Origin: Paragorgia papillata
Lineage: Eukaryota; Cnidaria; Anthozoa; Scleralcyonacea; Coralliidae
Reading direction: 5' to 3'
Length of the DNA stretch: 64,000 nucleotides
Assembly (NCBI GenBank): GCA_035771165.1
Contig: JAWNZC010000351.1
Coordinates: 9,810,001 to 9,874,000, forward strand
This document shows, piece after piece, positions 1 to 32,769 of the stretch. Position numbers and translations under genes: made by a program. The stretch's first letter is position 1. Each line of letters begins with the position of its first letter. The notes beneath the pieces are model-generated. The model had not been told where the DNA came from. It did not search any database and saw nothing but the letters and a program-made list of their open reading frames with translations.

Positions 1-859
1 CTTTATTGCTTTCTTTCTTCGCTTTCCTGATGTCCTTGAAGCTGTTCTCTGAAATATACTTAATTGTTGATCAGTAATGTCGCTGGTCTTATATACGCTC
101 GCAATTTTAATTTTCATCTTGCGTTTATATGAGAACCGAGGCAGCCCGCCTAGCCGAGATATCGCTTTGTGCAACAGGGATTTCGGTTATTTATGACCGG
201 TCTAGCTCACCTACCCGGGCTGGAACGTCAGAGCTCCGTATACGCGACAATGTTTGTCTATATACAAGTTCCTTCTGGACAACGTTGTATTTCACAGGTT
301 TTGTTTGGTCGTGTGTACGTTATAAATTGAAAACGTACTCGCAAAAGTGCGATTCTGGGTATCGTGCATGGGAAAATAAATGCAGCTCGGGTAGCAGGGC
401 TAGAAATTGTCTTGTAAACACAGGATGAAAGTCGAGGCAGCTCCGATAAAGCAAGCAACTTGTTCATGCAGAGTCGGGGATTCCCTGTTTGTACACACTT
501 GCGCGGTCACTACTTCCTGCAACGTACACCGTCACAAACGCACCTTCATTTACTCGTATTCAGTTTCGATCATATATTGTTGTGATCACAAATTGACAAT
601 TTTTCCCATCACCTATATAAAATCTTCATGAATGTGTGTAATTTGATCTGTCTGCGTTGACTTCGTTCTCTCGCAAACGTGTGACTGATATGTTTGAAAA
701 TGCCGTGTAAACTTTACAGTTATGAAAGAGATATACCGCGTTTCAGCGTTTCTTCGACAGGTTCACAATTTAGCGGACAGAAGGCCCTGCGGAATCGACG
801 TTTTACCAGAACCGAAGTCGGAGCAGATAAACCTGAGTTTTACATGTTAATTAAATACA
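1..859. other. No gene; diverged dispersed repeat
   Basis: I see no supportable gene here. The first ~130 bases resemble the reverse complement of the repeat at about 26.4-26.6 kb: both contain a CAGTAATGTCGCTGG block and a CTTTCCTGATGTC block. The ORFs in this stretch are short, overlap on both strands and match nothing I recognise. Confidence 0.4.
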
Positions 860-1830
860 CACCTATATATACATGATAAAGATATTGATGTGTCTCTTAG
901 TATTGACGGTTACCAAATACCTAACAGAGAAGATCTTAAAGTACTGGGAGTAAACCTTGATGAAATTCTTGATTTTAATAAACATGTCACCACTGTGTGT
1001 AGAAAAAGTAGCAGAAAAGTTGGGGTGATATTACGTTTACGGAAGTTAATTCCAACATCTGCAAAGCTACAACTTTACAAGTCTGCAATCTTACCGCATC
1101 TTACGTATTGTCACTTAGTGTGGCACTTTTGTCGGGCTTCAGATAAAAGAAAGTTAGAGCGAATTCAAGAGCGAATTCAAGAGCGAGCCCTCAGAGCAGT
1201 ATATAATATAACTGACTCAACTATTACGTACCAGCAGCTACTCAATCGTGCTAATCTCCCAAGTTTAATTAATAGAAGACTTCAAGATACAGCAATATTA
1301 ATGTACAAAATTAAGAACAATTTAAGTCCTGTTCACTTAAATGAAATCTTCATAAAAAATATTAATCATTACAAACTGCGAAATGCAGATTTTAACATAC
1401 CGCGATACAGTACAGTTAAATACGGTAAACATTCTTTAAGATATTATGGCCCTTATATATGGTCTAAATTAACCAAAGAAGATAAAGAGAAACCCAGCTT
1501 AGAATCTTTTAAAAGGAATATTAGAAAACAGGACTTAGAAAGCATACTCGATAATAACTGCAGAAATTGTATTTTATGTTCAACTTAATTTTTATTGTTA
1601 TTTTATTTATATTGATCTATTTATTTTTTTATTTATCATATTGTATATAGGTGTATTTTAAGAAATATTCTTAATAGTTTTAATAGGTAAATTATTGTAG
1701 AAATAGAGAAATTTTGATCTCGTAGTATAAATCCTATTTTAGTCTAAAACTTATCAATAGTGTCCCCAATTAGCTGTAATATATAGCTAAACACATTGAC
1801 ACTTAAATAAAGTTATTCATAAAACAAGTA
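860..1830 (+). mobile_element. 5'-truncated non-LTR retrotransposon (LINE) 3' end
   Basis: The open frame runs to the stop at 1588. It encodes the part of a LINE polyprotein downstream of the reverse-transcriptase catalytic core: the connection/thumb region (VLGVNLDEIL, then ILPHLTYCHLVW) and the C-terminal SLRYYGPYIWSKL block typical of CR1/L2-type elements of marine invertebrates. The YADD motif and the endonuclease are absent, so the copy is 5'-truncated near 860. An AT-rich 3' untranslated tail follows, with an AATAAA near 1805. A 12-base duplication (GAGCGAATTCAA, near 1158-1182) adds four residues. The copy is a relic, not a host gene. The exact clade is uncertain. Confidence 0.75.
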
Positions 1831-2356
1831 TTAATATTCTTAATTTACGAATAGAAATTCTTGTTGAGAATATTTTTCCTTAATTTAAGAATTAGTAATT
1901 CTTAAATTTATTCGATTTCTTATTTTGAGCAACGACCAAAACAATTGAACCAAAACAATTGATTAGAAACTCAAATTAAATATGTTTAGTATTCTTAAAC
2001 AACATTTGTGCATGCTATAGTATTTAACTTCTACATATATAATCCTAGGAGTCATAATGTTAATTCTAGTCAAGTAAAACTTTGCTTAGTTTAACTAATA
2101 AGAAATGCATGATCTTGATTAGATTGTGTAATAGGCACTCAGTCTTTGCAAGTCATCTATTGTCATCTTAATACCTCTCCTAATTTCGCTAGACATGCAG
2201 TTTGGGTTTATCTTTCGTAATCTCATCATTGTAGGCTTCGAAAAACAGCAAAGCAGCTGGTGTATGCTCGCTGTAATTTACAAATACGACATTGCCCGTT
2301 GAACGCCACATCGCCCATTGCTTTGTTTACATGCATTCAGAAAGCGCGCTGGATTA
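1831..2356. other. AT-rich intergenic sequence
   Basis: No ORF, RNA or clear repeat could be supported in this stretch. Confidence 0.4.
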
Positions 2357-2358
2357 TA

Positions 2359-2679
2359 CAGTGTGTATCAAAAAAATTCGAACCCTTAGAAAATGAATTA
2401 GCATTCTTTTCAAACAACCTATTGTAGTAGTTTGAAAGCCCTAAGCACTTCGCTGAACCCACAGATGCGTAAAACACACGGTCTTATACACCTGGGAAAT
2501 TAAGATAACTTGAAGTGTATGCATGGTGAAAGTATTTAAAAGCTTTTTCGCTTCGTTTAACTTATGTGCTGATTAATTTATAACGCAGCGCTTTTATGGC
2601 TTTCAAACTACTACAATAGGTTGTTTGAAAAGAATGCGAATTCATTTTCTAAGGGTTCGAATTTTTTTTATACACACTG
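2359..2679. mobile_element. MITE with ~80-bp TIRs and TA target duplication
   Basis: The sequence starting CAGTGTGTATC at 2359 reappears inverted at 2597-2679, giving about 80 bp of nearly identical terminal inverted repeats. Both ends are flanked by TA. This fits a non-autonomous Tc1/mariner-type element of 321 bp. It has no coding capacity, and the short ORFs over its right arm are by-products. Confidence 0.8.
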
Positions 2680-2681
2680 TA

Positions 2682-3008
2682 CAGAATACCAAGGGCTTCC
2701 CCAGCGGCGTTGTTTACACCAGCAAAAGCTTCATAGAAGACCTCGTTCGGTTTGTCAAAAAATTCGCACTGTTTCGCATGGCAGGTTTTCTATATGTGCA
2801 AGGGCTACGCCAAGGTTACAGAAATCAGTAGCCCGAGTGAACACCTAAGCAGGCGTCTTGTTGGTGTTTAAAACCCCCCGATAATAATCGATATATCCGT
2901 CGGTCTATTTTTTACTCTGTCTACTGCCAGACGATTTTACTCGTCAAGGGGAATCCTCCTGACATGGTGGGAGTTAAAGTAATCAAGCATTTTTTTTCCA
3001 ATGTGCAA
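2682..3008. repeat. Fragment of dispersed repeat near 2.8 kb
   Basis: The block CAGAAATCAGTAGCC followed by GAGTGAAC near 2818-2860 recurs at about 34,008-34,045 and, inverted, near 25,620-25,660. This marks a dispersed repeat whose full extent I cannot define. No gene is seen. Confidence 0.45.
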
Positions 3009-4008
3009 CTAGATCCCAAGGATAGTGCAAAGTTTCTAGTCAAAGACAATAACAATTTTTGCCACATGCACGGACAGAGCTGCCAGCCCCACAACCTGCC
3101 AGCCCATTTTCTTGAGCAAAGCCCAAGTTAATTTAATACAAGCCTAAACTCAGACAAACAACCCAAAATACCCCAAATTACGATGGTGTGATGATTATGT
3201 TGCTAGCTTCACTTTATTGTGGCCTTGCGAATCGTCTGCCCAATCATGCGCTAAGTTCACGCAGGTACAGATACATGTAGAACGTCGTGTAGAATCATGT
3301 TTATGGCCAGGGTTCTTCGGTTGTTTATTGAACGCCAAATCAAAATGCGAAGACAGTCTACAATCTCCAGTCTTCAGAATTTGTTACTGAGCTGACGTGC
3401 AAAACTGCTCGAGCGCTACTCGTATAAAATATAACAGACACGAACCAACAACACTCTACAAACCGACTTCACAACATCGTCATTCGTCAACATGCCAGAC
3501 CATACTAAAGTTAAATATAAAGTTTTTAATATTTATTCGCACCTTCCGCTAGGCAGACAATAAATCCTTTCGTCCAGACCATATTTAATTAGCCATGCAG
3601 CTAAGCCTAGAATGTCGTTGTTTCGAGAAGAAAATTGATCGCTCCTTTACGTTTCTCCGCCATTGTTGTATTCGCCAGTGGGGAAACTTCTTTCATTCTT
3701 GGTATATTAAGATATCTACGTCACAGAATAACGTCTTTCAAGAAATATCCATACCTGTCTGTTATCGCTCTTTAGGGTTTACGAGCTAAAAAGCGACATA
3801 AATATTTGTCGTCTATCAAAGACTGATACTAGTGTTTCACATTTTCACTGGTTTTAGGCTTTTAGCCTTTCAGCTACGACAAGTAGGTATGTCGTTAAAC
3901 CTGGTAAGTTTACCCCCCGGAAAGTTTACACTATCTAATGTATGTATCGTGTGAATTATCGCCACTCGTCACAATACTACAAAGTTTCTGTGAAACTTTG
4001 CACTAAAA
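3009..4008. repeat. ~1-kb dispersed repeat, copy 1
   Basis: This block is collinear over about 1 kb with 47,908-48,908 (same strand, small indels), from TAGATCCCAAGGATAG to GCACTAAAAA. Near its ends it carries the inverted motif AGTGCAAAGTTTC / GAAACTTTGCACT. That suggests a non-autonomous DNA transposon with subterminal inverted repeats. No ORF is shared by the copies. Confidence 0.7.
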
Positions 4009-4045
4009 AGGAATAAATAAATAAATGCAAAGCAGAATGAAATGG

Positions 4046-4051
4046 TTTATT
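4046..4051 (-). promoter_or_regulatory. Polyadenylation signal of the DCXR gene
   Basis: AATAAA on the minus strand, 36 bases past the DCXR stop codon at 4087-4089. It is the nearest canonical signal, so it probably sets the 3' end of the transcript. Confidence 0.6.
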
Positions 4052-4086
4052 TCAATAAAAAAGATTTGGATAATGTTTTATGGGAT

Positions 4087-24590
<20,504 letters not shown>

Positions 24591-24744
24591 ATTTGAGTAT
24601 TTGCTGTAGTTTATAAATGTTTCGAAATTCAAACCTGTGAAATATTGCATGTGTTAACACAATTCAATTTCATTACCAGTATTCAATTGGTTTTCTGTCC
24701 TTTAAAGTATCAAAATTTATTAGACTTTTCTTACTCGTCGGGCG

Positions 24745-25146
24745 TCCATTCTCCATACCCGTCTTAGACTTGGATTTCGTGCCCTGAACGAATACTTGTT
24801 CAAAATAAATTGTTGTTCATCACCAAAATATGATTGCGGTATGGAGAATGAGACCATCAAACATTATTTTCTATCTTGTCCCCGTTTCGCTGCTCAACGC
24901 GTTTTGTTTCTTGCCTCAGCTGAGCGGATTTGCGGTAGCAAATGGTCAGAGAGTAGCGCCAGAATGAAGGTTTTTTATATTCTTAATGCTATTGAGGACA
25001 TAAGCTATGAAGCAAATTACATTTTCTTTGGAGAATTTCAGAATTATATTCTTTTTTCAAATCGCTTAATTCTCTCTGGCCATTGCGTAATCTTTGTGTG
25101 TGTGTGTGCGTGTGTGTGTATGCTTTATTTCTTTTTCCTTCAATGA
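24745..25146 (+). mobile_element. LINE relic, C-terminal region
   Basis: The frame starting upstream of the first ATG encodes HTRLRLGFRALNEYLF, then YDCGMENETIKHYFLSCPRF. This is the C-terminal C-x-C-G...H...C motif of endonuclease-bearing LINEs and related retroelements. No reverse-transcriptase core remains. It lies just upstream of DCXR exon 1, on the opposite strand. Confidence 0.6.
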
Positions 25147-28050
25147 TTAACCTGTGTGCCATTTTGGTGTGAGCTCTCTAGATAAGCCATTTGTGCTTTT
25201 GGAGCGAACACTTTTTGTTTTTCATGAACAAACGTCAATTCTATTTTAAGCACGTAATAATCTTATTGTCCCGACAGATTTTAATCCACACTACATCAAA
25301 CGCATTTGAAGCACAAATTGCTCGAATTTAATAAAATTAGTTTGATTCTAGCTTGACGACACACTGCCGATAATTTATACACGACGCTGCATCTTTCGAT
25401 TTGAGATTTCGAGTCCAGTTTTCGCCATGTATTCTACTTGTCAGACATGCAGGCATGGAAGAAGATGGCTAATAACTTCTTAAACGTATTATTGAAAGAT
25501 ATCGTGTACGTGCATGTTGTTAGAAATTTCATATAAAGCGTTTGTCCTACGATTCTACCGCATTCTCGTACCTCTGCACATGCTCAGTTCTTGTTCAGCC
25601 CGAATTTTAAGGTAAAACAAGACGCCTGCTTAGGCGTACACTCGGGCTACTGATGATTGCGGCAACCTGCTGAACCTTGGCATGCCAGGTCCTGAGTTCA
25701 GACCAATTCACGGACAGTCGTGAGCCAGATCATTGAACAACTGACTAGTATTGCTGAAGCCATGTAGAAAACCTATGAACATCGCAATTGCTCGACCAAA
25801 AGCATGAGAAAGTGTATACAGTGCCAATATAAAGATCCAGAATATTAGCGTTTTGATCCTCATCTCTGTACCGGCGGTATTAAATATTTATAGAATGTAG
25901 AGACCTGTTTAGCCATGAGAAAAATATACTGTACATATCGTTGTCGGTTGTTCGGTTGCCACTTGGATGCAACAGCTCCGGCTAGCCTTGCCTTCGACGA
26001 AATTGTTGGTAGGTTTTCCAAGTATGTTGCTTATATGGTTGATCAGTGATGTGCTTGATACAACCACAGAATAGGAACGCAGGAACATGACTGTCGATTA
26101 ATTCGAAGTGATCGAACACTCGAAGTGTAGGCTCCATATATGGGAGGTATTGCGCAATTTTGTAGATGCCTACTGCAAAATCACAGTGCTATATATAGTA
26201 GGTGAAGGTGTTTTGCAATCATATACATGCGCAGGTTGTCACATGCAGTGCTAAGATCTAAAGTCTATTAAACACATTGGTCACAGACAAAAGTCAAAAC
26301 ACAATCCAATTATCCGATAGAAAACACAATTTGCAATAACAAAACACGATTGCCTGTATTTATTAACGTATTTCCACACATGTACACAGCGTTCATATGT
26401 CGAGTCTCTTCAGGTATTAAATATCAACCCAACTATAAACGGCGTGTGCGATTGTAATCAAGATACTTGCCAGCGACATTACTGACCAATAACTATGTCT
26501 CTGAACACACAGAACACATCCGAGACGAGTGTCAGACATCAGGAAAGCAAAGAAAGAAAGTATTATTTCCACACATGTGACATGTACAGCGTTCAATATG
26601 TCAAATCTCTTCGCCTTTTATATATTACACAGTTTCATGTTTACCTAGAAAGTGTCACCTGCAAGTTCACTTAATGAACGGCGTGTGCGATTGTAAGCGT
26701 ATATAATAATATCAAGATACTTGCCAGCGACATTACTGCCCAATTATAACTATGTCTGTGAACATAACACACAAAACACATCCGACACGTTAATTAGGGC
26801 ACTCGATCAGTCAACTGTGATCAGTCGAAAAGAAAGAAGGCATAGAGATAGTCACATGCCTCAGTTTCGCAAAGCTTATTGGTCAATATCGCCAGCGGCC
26901 GCGCGGAGGACTAATAACGCGTCACAAAAAATAAAAATAATCGATTGCGAAACCTAGACTCGTCTGCCTGCGGTAGCCCGAGTAATAATTTATGCATTAT
27001 AGGTTCGGCGCATGAGAAGAGCGAATTAAGATTAACTTCAATACAGACACTACAATCATTTTAGCAGTACTGGGGCGTTTTGGAAGTCATTAAACTACCT
27101 TCAAATTTAATAGTCAGTTCTTCATGGATATGGCACGTTTAAGTGTAGTGAACCGTCCCGAACAATTAACTTTGAACAGACTGACCAAAGAACGTCAAAG
27201 ACCCAATACCGAATCGATTTATTTCCCCCCTTTTAGCTGCACAGCGGACAAAAACTACAATAGATTACCACTACAAAATACTTAAAATAAATACACTTAT
27301 ACTAGTTCGTCGTTCATTACGTTTGGTTAATTGCTGGTTGGTTAATTGCTGGTTGGTTGATCTTTCTCGAAGTGTCGCCATGACGCCATCAGGAAGATTC
27401 TTTGATTAACCAAAGCACGCAAACCAAACTCCGTTTAATAGAAGTCGAAGAGCTACCTTAAAAATCTTAGAAACTAATTTTTCAGAAGGTGCCGTCAGAT
27501 ACTTCTTATGTCCAGGTATAAAAGAATATTATATTATATGGCTAGATGCTATTGTACCCGGCCTACGGCTACAAGTACTAAACCAGATAACCCACAGGGA
27601 GCTCTAACATGTATTTTTTGTTTTAAACAGTATATACATCCATACACACACACATATTATATATAAATTACCGTATAGTTTAGAAGTGTCCTTGCTCTTG
27701 CCTCTTGCTGCTCCAAAAACAAGCCGAATCAAGTCAAGACAATCTCGTACACAGAGCCTGCGATCCTTTTGGTCATTTTCTCGTACTTGAGAACGAGAGG
27801 GACGGGTTGATGCCCGTAGGCCCACTCGGTCAACTTGCCAGGCAGAGAGAAGAAAGAAAGAAAGAAAGAGAGAAGAGAGGAAAGCAATTGTCATGGATTG
27901 CTGATCACCCCATATCGGTTGTCACAGTTACCGACAAACGTGGAACAATTTATGCTCTGTGTAATGTTATAACACAGATAAACAAGTGTGCGAAGTTTTA
28001 TATAAGAAAATCGGACGAGAAAGATCAGAATCATAAAGACAAAAGTATTT
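25147..28050. other. Intergenic region with a ~200-bp direct duplication
   Basis: I see no gene. About 26,372-26,560 and 26,568-26,795 are direct copies (CACACATGT, TACAGCGTTCA, ACGGCGTGTGCGATTGTAA, AGATACTTGCCAGCGACATT), separated by little else. GGTTAATTGCT units form a small minisatellite near 27,325-27,360. The CTGCTTAGGCGTACACTCGG repeat is near 25,628. Confidence 0.45.
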
Positions 28051-28522
28051 AACAATTATTCACCGAAGTGGAGGTGAATATCCACACTATTCACCGACTC
28101 TGAGGTGAATAATTGTTTTAGCATATACCTCATAAATGAAATAACAAGTTTAACATTCTTATATTTTTCGGTATGTTTATACAAAAGTATAAACAAGACA
28201 CGGCCGTCGCCGTCGGCCGCCAGCAACTCCGGTGTACTCAATTATTTGTCGACAAAACAGTTTTTACAGCTTTTGAATATATTAATGGCTAGAAAATTGT
28301 AAAGAAACATACCTGTGGACACTCTTCTACTTAATTTTGTTGACTTTTCTCGTTATTCTACTACATCACCCTTGTTTATCAACAAAATCTCCTGCCTTGG
28401 TAAACAAAGCAAAACTGGTCGCCATCTTGTTTTGCCTGCAGGTGAATAGTGCAGGATATCCCGAGCTAGAGGAACCAATCAGATTGCGCGAAAAGCACTA
28501 TTCACCTGCGAGGTATATGCTA
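28051..28522. mobile_element. Nested foldback MITE, copy 1
   Basis: A short inner hairpin (AACAATTATTCACC ... GGTGAATAATTGTT) at the left end is followed by TAGCATATACCTC, which pairs with GAGGTATATGCTA at the right end. Related elements at 46,577-46,876, 54,631-55,343 and 60,130-60,536 share this plan. Confidence 0.65.
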
Positions 28523-29204
28523 AAGTTCGATATTGGAACATTGGAACGGAAGTGAATATTAATGAGAACATAAATATGAATTTATTTGATCAACAACATC
28601 AATACCAGCTTTGGTATATAGGTACAAACGTGACACTAACTACAACTACATGACATACATATTACATATATATAAAGTTAATTTCTATTATCTACGTTAA
28701 GTTATCAAAAATTGTTAAAACATCGAAACAGTATTTCCCTGCCAAAGCCATAACTGTTCTGTCTTCATAGACATAAATGAAACAACATGTGGTCTTTGGC
28801 GGAAAACACATTCAGGCCACTATAGTTAAACACAAGTACACAACTTCTGTTGGATCGTCCTATATTTAGAGAAGGTAAATAATAATGGTTGTAACACGGC
28901 ACTTTCAGCTTGCGCATCCCCTTTTGTTATGAAATATAATATGAGACGATGAGTCTACCATATTATATACCTTCCAACGTAGACTTGCTCCAAGTCTGCC
29001 TCTTATGGGAAGAAAACCCGCGAGCGGAAAACCCGCGGGCGGAGGAAAAAGGGAGGGAGGGAGAGGCAGACTTGTTTCCGTGAAGAAATTCGAATCATAT
29101 TATATATTCGGCGCGAAAATTGATTGACAAGTGTGCGGCAGAGATCAGTGATGTACGGTGTCGATTTCACTGTGATTTCACTGTGTTTTCACGCGCTGGC
29201 ATAG
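28523..29204. other. Intergenic sequence with a GGGCGG/GGGAGG-rich hairpin
   Basis: At 28,996-29,072, GTCTGCCTC ... GAGGCAGAC encloses CCCGCGAGCGGAAAACCCGC and GGGAGGGAGGGAG. An inverted copy of this block lies at 32,238-32,325, on the other side of the 29-32 kb LINE. No gene is seen. Confidence 0.45.
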
Positions 29205-31683
29205 AAGAAGAAAACTTTATTTAAACACGCTGACCCCGTCAACCGAAGCTGATTTCCACAAGGGGCGTGTACAAAATACAGATATAGAATTTAAAAGCTA
29301 TTTACATAAAGTATATAAGATATATAGTATTAAATGAACTAACTTAATTAACTAGTATAGTAATCTATTTACAGGTACAGCTATAATTGCATTAGTTATC
29401 AATGTGAGTAGCGATTTTCTTTCGAAAGGAAGAAAGTGATTTGCTTTCTCTAATTTCTTTTGGAATAGAATTCCAAAGGTATGCTCCATCATACATAAAA
29501 CTTTTTTTCATATTATTAGTACGCGGTTGCGGTAAACAAAGACTACTTGAAATGTTCCGAAGTTTGTAGTTTGTCATCTCACCTTTATATGTGAAAAGAT
29601 TAGTGAGTGACTTAGGACCCATTTTATTTAATAATTTGTACATGATTTTTGCTTTAGCTTTCTTCCTTTCTGCTTTAAGTGGCTTCCAGCCCAATGCTTG
29701 CAGAGCAACAGAGTGATCTGTGTCATTGCTCATATTCATGATAATTCGAGCAGCTCTATTTTGGAGTTTTTGGAGTCTTTTTGATTGTGTTTCACCGAAC
29801 ACATCCCATACTTCACAGCAGTAATCGAAGTATGGGCGAACAATTGCATTATAAACAGACAGAAGTGTTTGCTTATCAGCAACTTCTTTTAGACGTCGAA
29901 GAGCTGAGATTCCAGATGTTATTTTCTTGCAAATATTCTCAGTGTTACTCTTCCAAGATAAATGCTGGTCAATTGTCACTCCAAGCGTTTTGGATTCATA
30001 AACTTGTTCAACTGATTCGTTTTCAATTTTAACATTTAGTTGCAAATTTGAAATATTTTTAATGAGTTGTTTTGAACCAATTAACATAAACTCAGTCTTA
30101 GCTACGTTTAGGCTAAGTTTATTGGCGATTAACCATTTTCTAAGATTTTCCAAATCAGAATTCACTGCGGCTTCAAGATCAGTAATAGAGTCTCCAAAAG
30201 CAGTCAGGTTAGTGTCGTCAGCAAACATCCTAGGTTTTGTTTTATATAGGCATTGAGGCAAATCATTAATATATAATAGAAAAAATAGTGGCCCTAAAAT
30301 AGAGCCTTGTGGTACGCCACATTTGATCAATTTCTCTGATGAAATAGATCCTTGTATTTGGCATTTCTGGCTTCTATTTGAGAGATAAGATTTGAGAAAA
30401 GATACAGCTTGCCCTTTTACTCCATAGAGCTCTAGTTTTCTCAATAGAATGTGATGATCAACCGTATCAAATGCTTTTTTCAAGTCAATTAAGACTACTA
30501 AGTTAAACTTTTTCCTGTCTAAATTCATATACCAGTCATTTGTACAGTCCAGTAATGCTGTAGCTGTAGAGTGAAATTTTCGAAAACCAAATTGACAATC
30601 ACTTAGAAGTCCAAATTTGGTTAAATAATTATACAGTTGATCATACATAATTCGTTCCATAATTTTGCTAATGGCTGGCAAAACTGAAATTGGTCTGTAG
30701 TTTCCTGGCACGTTTCGTTGACCATTTTTATAGAGAGGTATTACTCTAGCCATTTTCCATTCATCAGGGAAAAAGGATAAAGTAATTGCCTGATTGAAAA
30801 TGGAAAATGTCAATGAATCTGATATTGCAGGTGCAGCTAATTTAATAATTTTACAAGAAATCTTATCAACGCCTGTGGCTTTATTGCTAGAAAGACCATG
30901 CAACAGATGGTAGACATTCCTGACAGTGACTGGCTGGAATGCAGTGAATTCTGATTTAGCATTCTCGACATATGTTTCAAAGTTGAAATTTGAAGTATCA
31001 ATTTTGCTAGCTAGATTAGGGCCAATATTTGAAAAATAATCATTAAAGCCTTCTGCAATATCTTTGGCATTTGTCAAGCTATTTTCACCTAGTTTTAACT
31101 CATTTACCACTGTTGGTTTGCTTTGTCTACCTAATACATTGTTTATAGTTTTCCACGCCTCTTTAGGATTGCATTTTTGACCAGCAATTTTCGTGGAGTA
31201 ATAATCTTTTTTAGCATTTCTTAGCTGTATATTGACTTTGTTTCTTGTTGTTTTATAATTTAACCAGTCCATTTCTAGGTTTGTAATAATGGCTTTTCTT
31301 TTTAGTCTGTCCCTTGTGTTTATAAGTTCCTTTATAGCACTTGTAATCCAAGGAACGTTTTTTGTTCTAATCTTTTTGTGTTGAAGTGGTGCATGTTTAT
31401 CTAAGACCTCTAAGAATAATTTCTTCCAAATTTCCCACATAGTGTTTGGATCTTCAGCGAAAAAATACACATTTTCCCAGGGTTGTCGCATCAGATCCTC
31501 AACAAATTTTTGATGATCAAATTTTTTCATATTTCTAATCTCAACTTTGTTTTCTTGTTTTTTAATAACAGAAATTTTCCTTATTGCAAACACTAAACTA
31601 TGGTCGCTTATTCCGGTATGGATAACACCAGGACGAAGAAAGTACCCCGACGAAAGTTCATTCTCGCGTAGACATTTCGCCAT
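29205..31683 (-). mobile_element. CR1/L2-type LINE, ORF2 lacking most of the endonuclease
   Basis: The 763-codon frame is open from 31,683 to 29,392. It begins inside the APE-type endonuclease: residues 26-28 are SDH of the catalytic GISDHSLVF. A linker and a full reverse transcriptase follow: VIPLYKNG, NYRPISVLP, FGFRKFHSTATALL, LIDLKKAFDTVDH, GVPQGSILGPLFF and the catalytic FADD at 487-490. The C-terminal LRNISS and AYLWNSIP blocks are also present. The 3' end is near 29,205 at AGAAGAAGAAAAC. The rest of the endonuclease and any ORF1 are missing, so it is 5'-truncated. The intact frame suggests a young copy. Confidence 0.88.
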
Positions 31684-31995
31684 TCATCAACGCGATAAGT
31701 GTAACTATCACAAGACAGACCGATCGGGCTTCTTCCACAAATGTGTTTGATTTGCTTGACATGAAATCAAAGGCGTAAGGGGCAATTTCAAAGGTAAAGC
31801 TTCCACCAGACCGTAGGGGCAGACATAAATACATCGCGCAGTTCATTCTCGCCTAGATATTTTGCCATTCATCAACGCGATAAGTGGAACTATCACAAGA
31901 CAGACCGATCGGGCTTCTTCCACAACTGCGTAAGGGGCAATTTCAAAGGTGAAGCTTTTACCAGACCGTAGGGGCAGACAGAAATACATCGCGTC
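31660..31995. repeat. Two-copy tandem duplication, ~185-bp unit
   Basis: CATTCTCGC(G/C)TAGA, CAACGCGATAAGTG, AGACAGACCGATCGGGCTTC and CAGACCGTAGGGGCAGACA occur twice. The first copy has about 40 extra bases. It abuts the 5' break of the LINE and may be its former upstream region or the target sequence. Confidence 0.7.
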
Positions 31996-32441
31996 CGGAA
32001 AGATATGCCTCGGCAACTTGCCTCTGCTGATCTCTTATCGTTCTATAACCACATTTATTGGCTCCGTCAATAATAGCATCCTTTATTGATCTCATTTTCG
32101 GGCTTGATCACGTTGTGTTACTGTGTAGTTCACACTGACCTTCACGTGGTGTCACTGATAATCGATTATTTCCGAATGAGCAATAGGCCACGCCTCCGGT
32201 TGAAAACTCAACCGGTGAATTTGGCGCGCTGCAAGGGAAACAAGTCTGTCTCTCCCTCCCTCCTTTTTCTTCCGCCCGCGGGTTTTCGCTCGCCCGCTTT
32301 TCTTCCCGTGGCCGCCTGTCTCGAAACAACAGAGGTAATGTGATTAACATCACCATTGCGTTTAACATTGGCGACATGTTGTTTCGTTTGGTCACTATAT
32401 TTGGGTCAGATATAATTAAAACTTATAATATATATATATAT
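31996..32441. other. Intergenic sequence containing an inverted copy of the 28,996-29,072 block
   Basis: GAAACAAGTCTGTCTCTCCC through CTTCCGCCCGCGGGTTTTC is the reverse complement of the GC-rich block left of the LINE. Nothing else is recognised. Confidence 0.45.
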
Positions 32442-32506
32442 GACTGTTTCTTACTTAAAACATTGTTGCAACAACGATGTAATATTGTTTTAAGTAAGAA
32501 ACAGTC
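32442..32506. repeat. Perfect 21-bp hairpin
   Basis: GACTGTTTCTTACTTAAAACA pairs without mismatch with its inverted copy across a 23-base loop. TA is adjacent on the left. Probably a tiny MITE; a hairpin-RNA precursor cannot be excluded. Confidence 0.7.
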
Positions 32507-32564
32507 AGTTAAATCCGCTCTGCCTATTTATAGGTATCGAGCACTCTTCAATCTACTACTAACA

Positions 32565-32566
32565 TT

Positions 32567-32643
<77 letters not shown>

Positions 32644-32695
32644 GTATGTATATGTGTGTGTATATGCATATGTATATGTATATGTATATATACTG
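32565..32695. repeat. (TATATG)n hexanucleotide microsatellite
   Basis: About 20 units with TGTGTG variants near the 3' end. The adjoining bases hold three copies of CCCGACTTTTAGT. Confidence 0.95.
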
Positions 32696-32769
32696 GACTA
32701 TATCGACCTCTTTGTCTCGACTCCCGACTTTTAGTCTCGACTCCCGACTTTTAGTCCCGACTCCCGACT

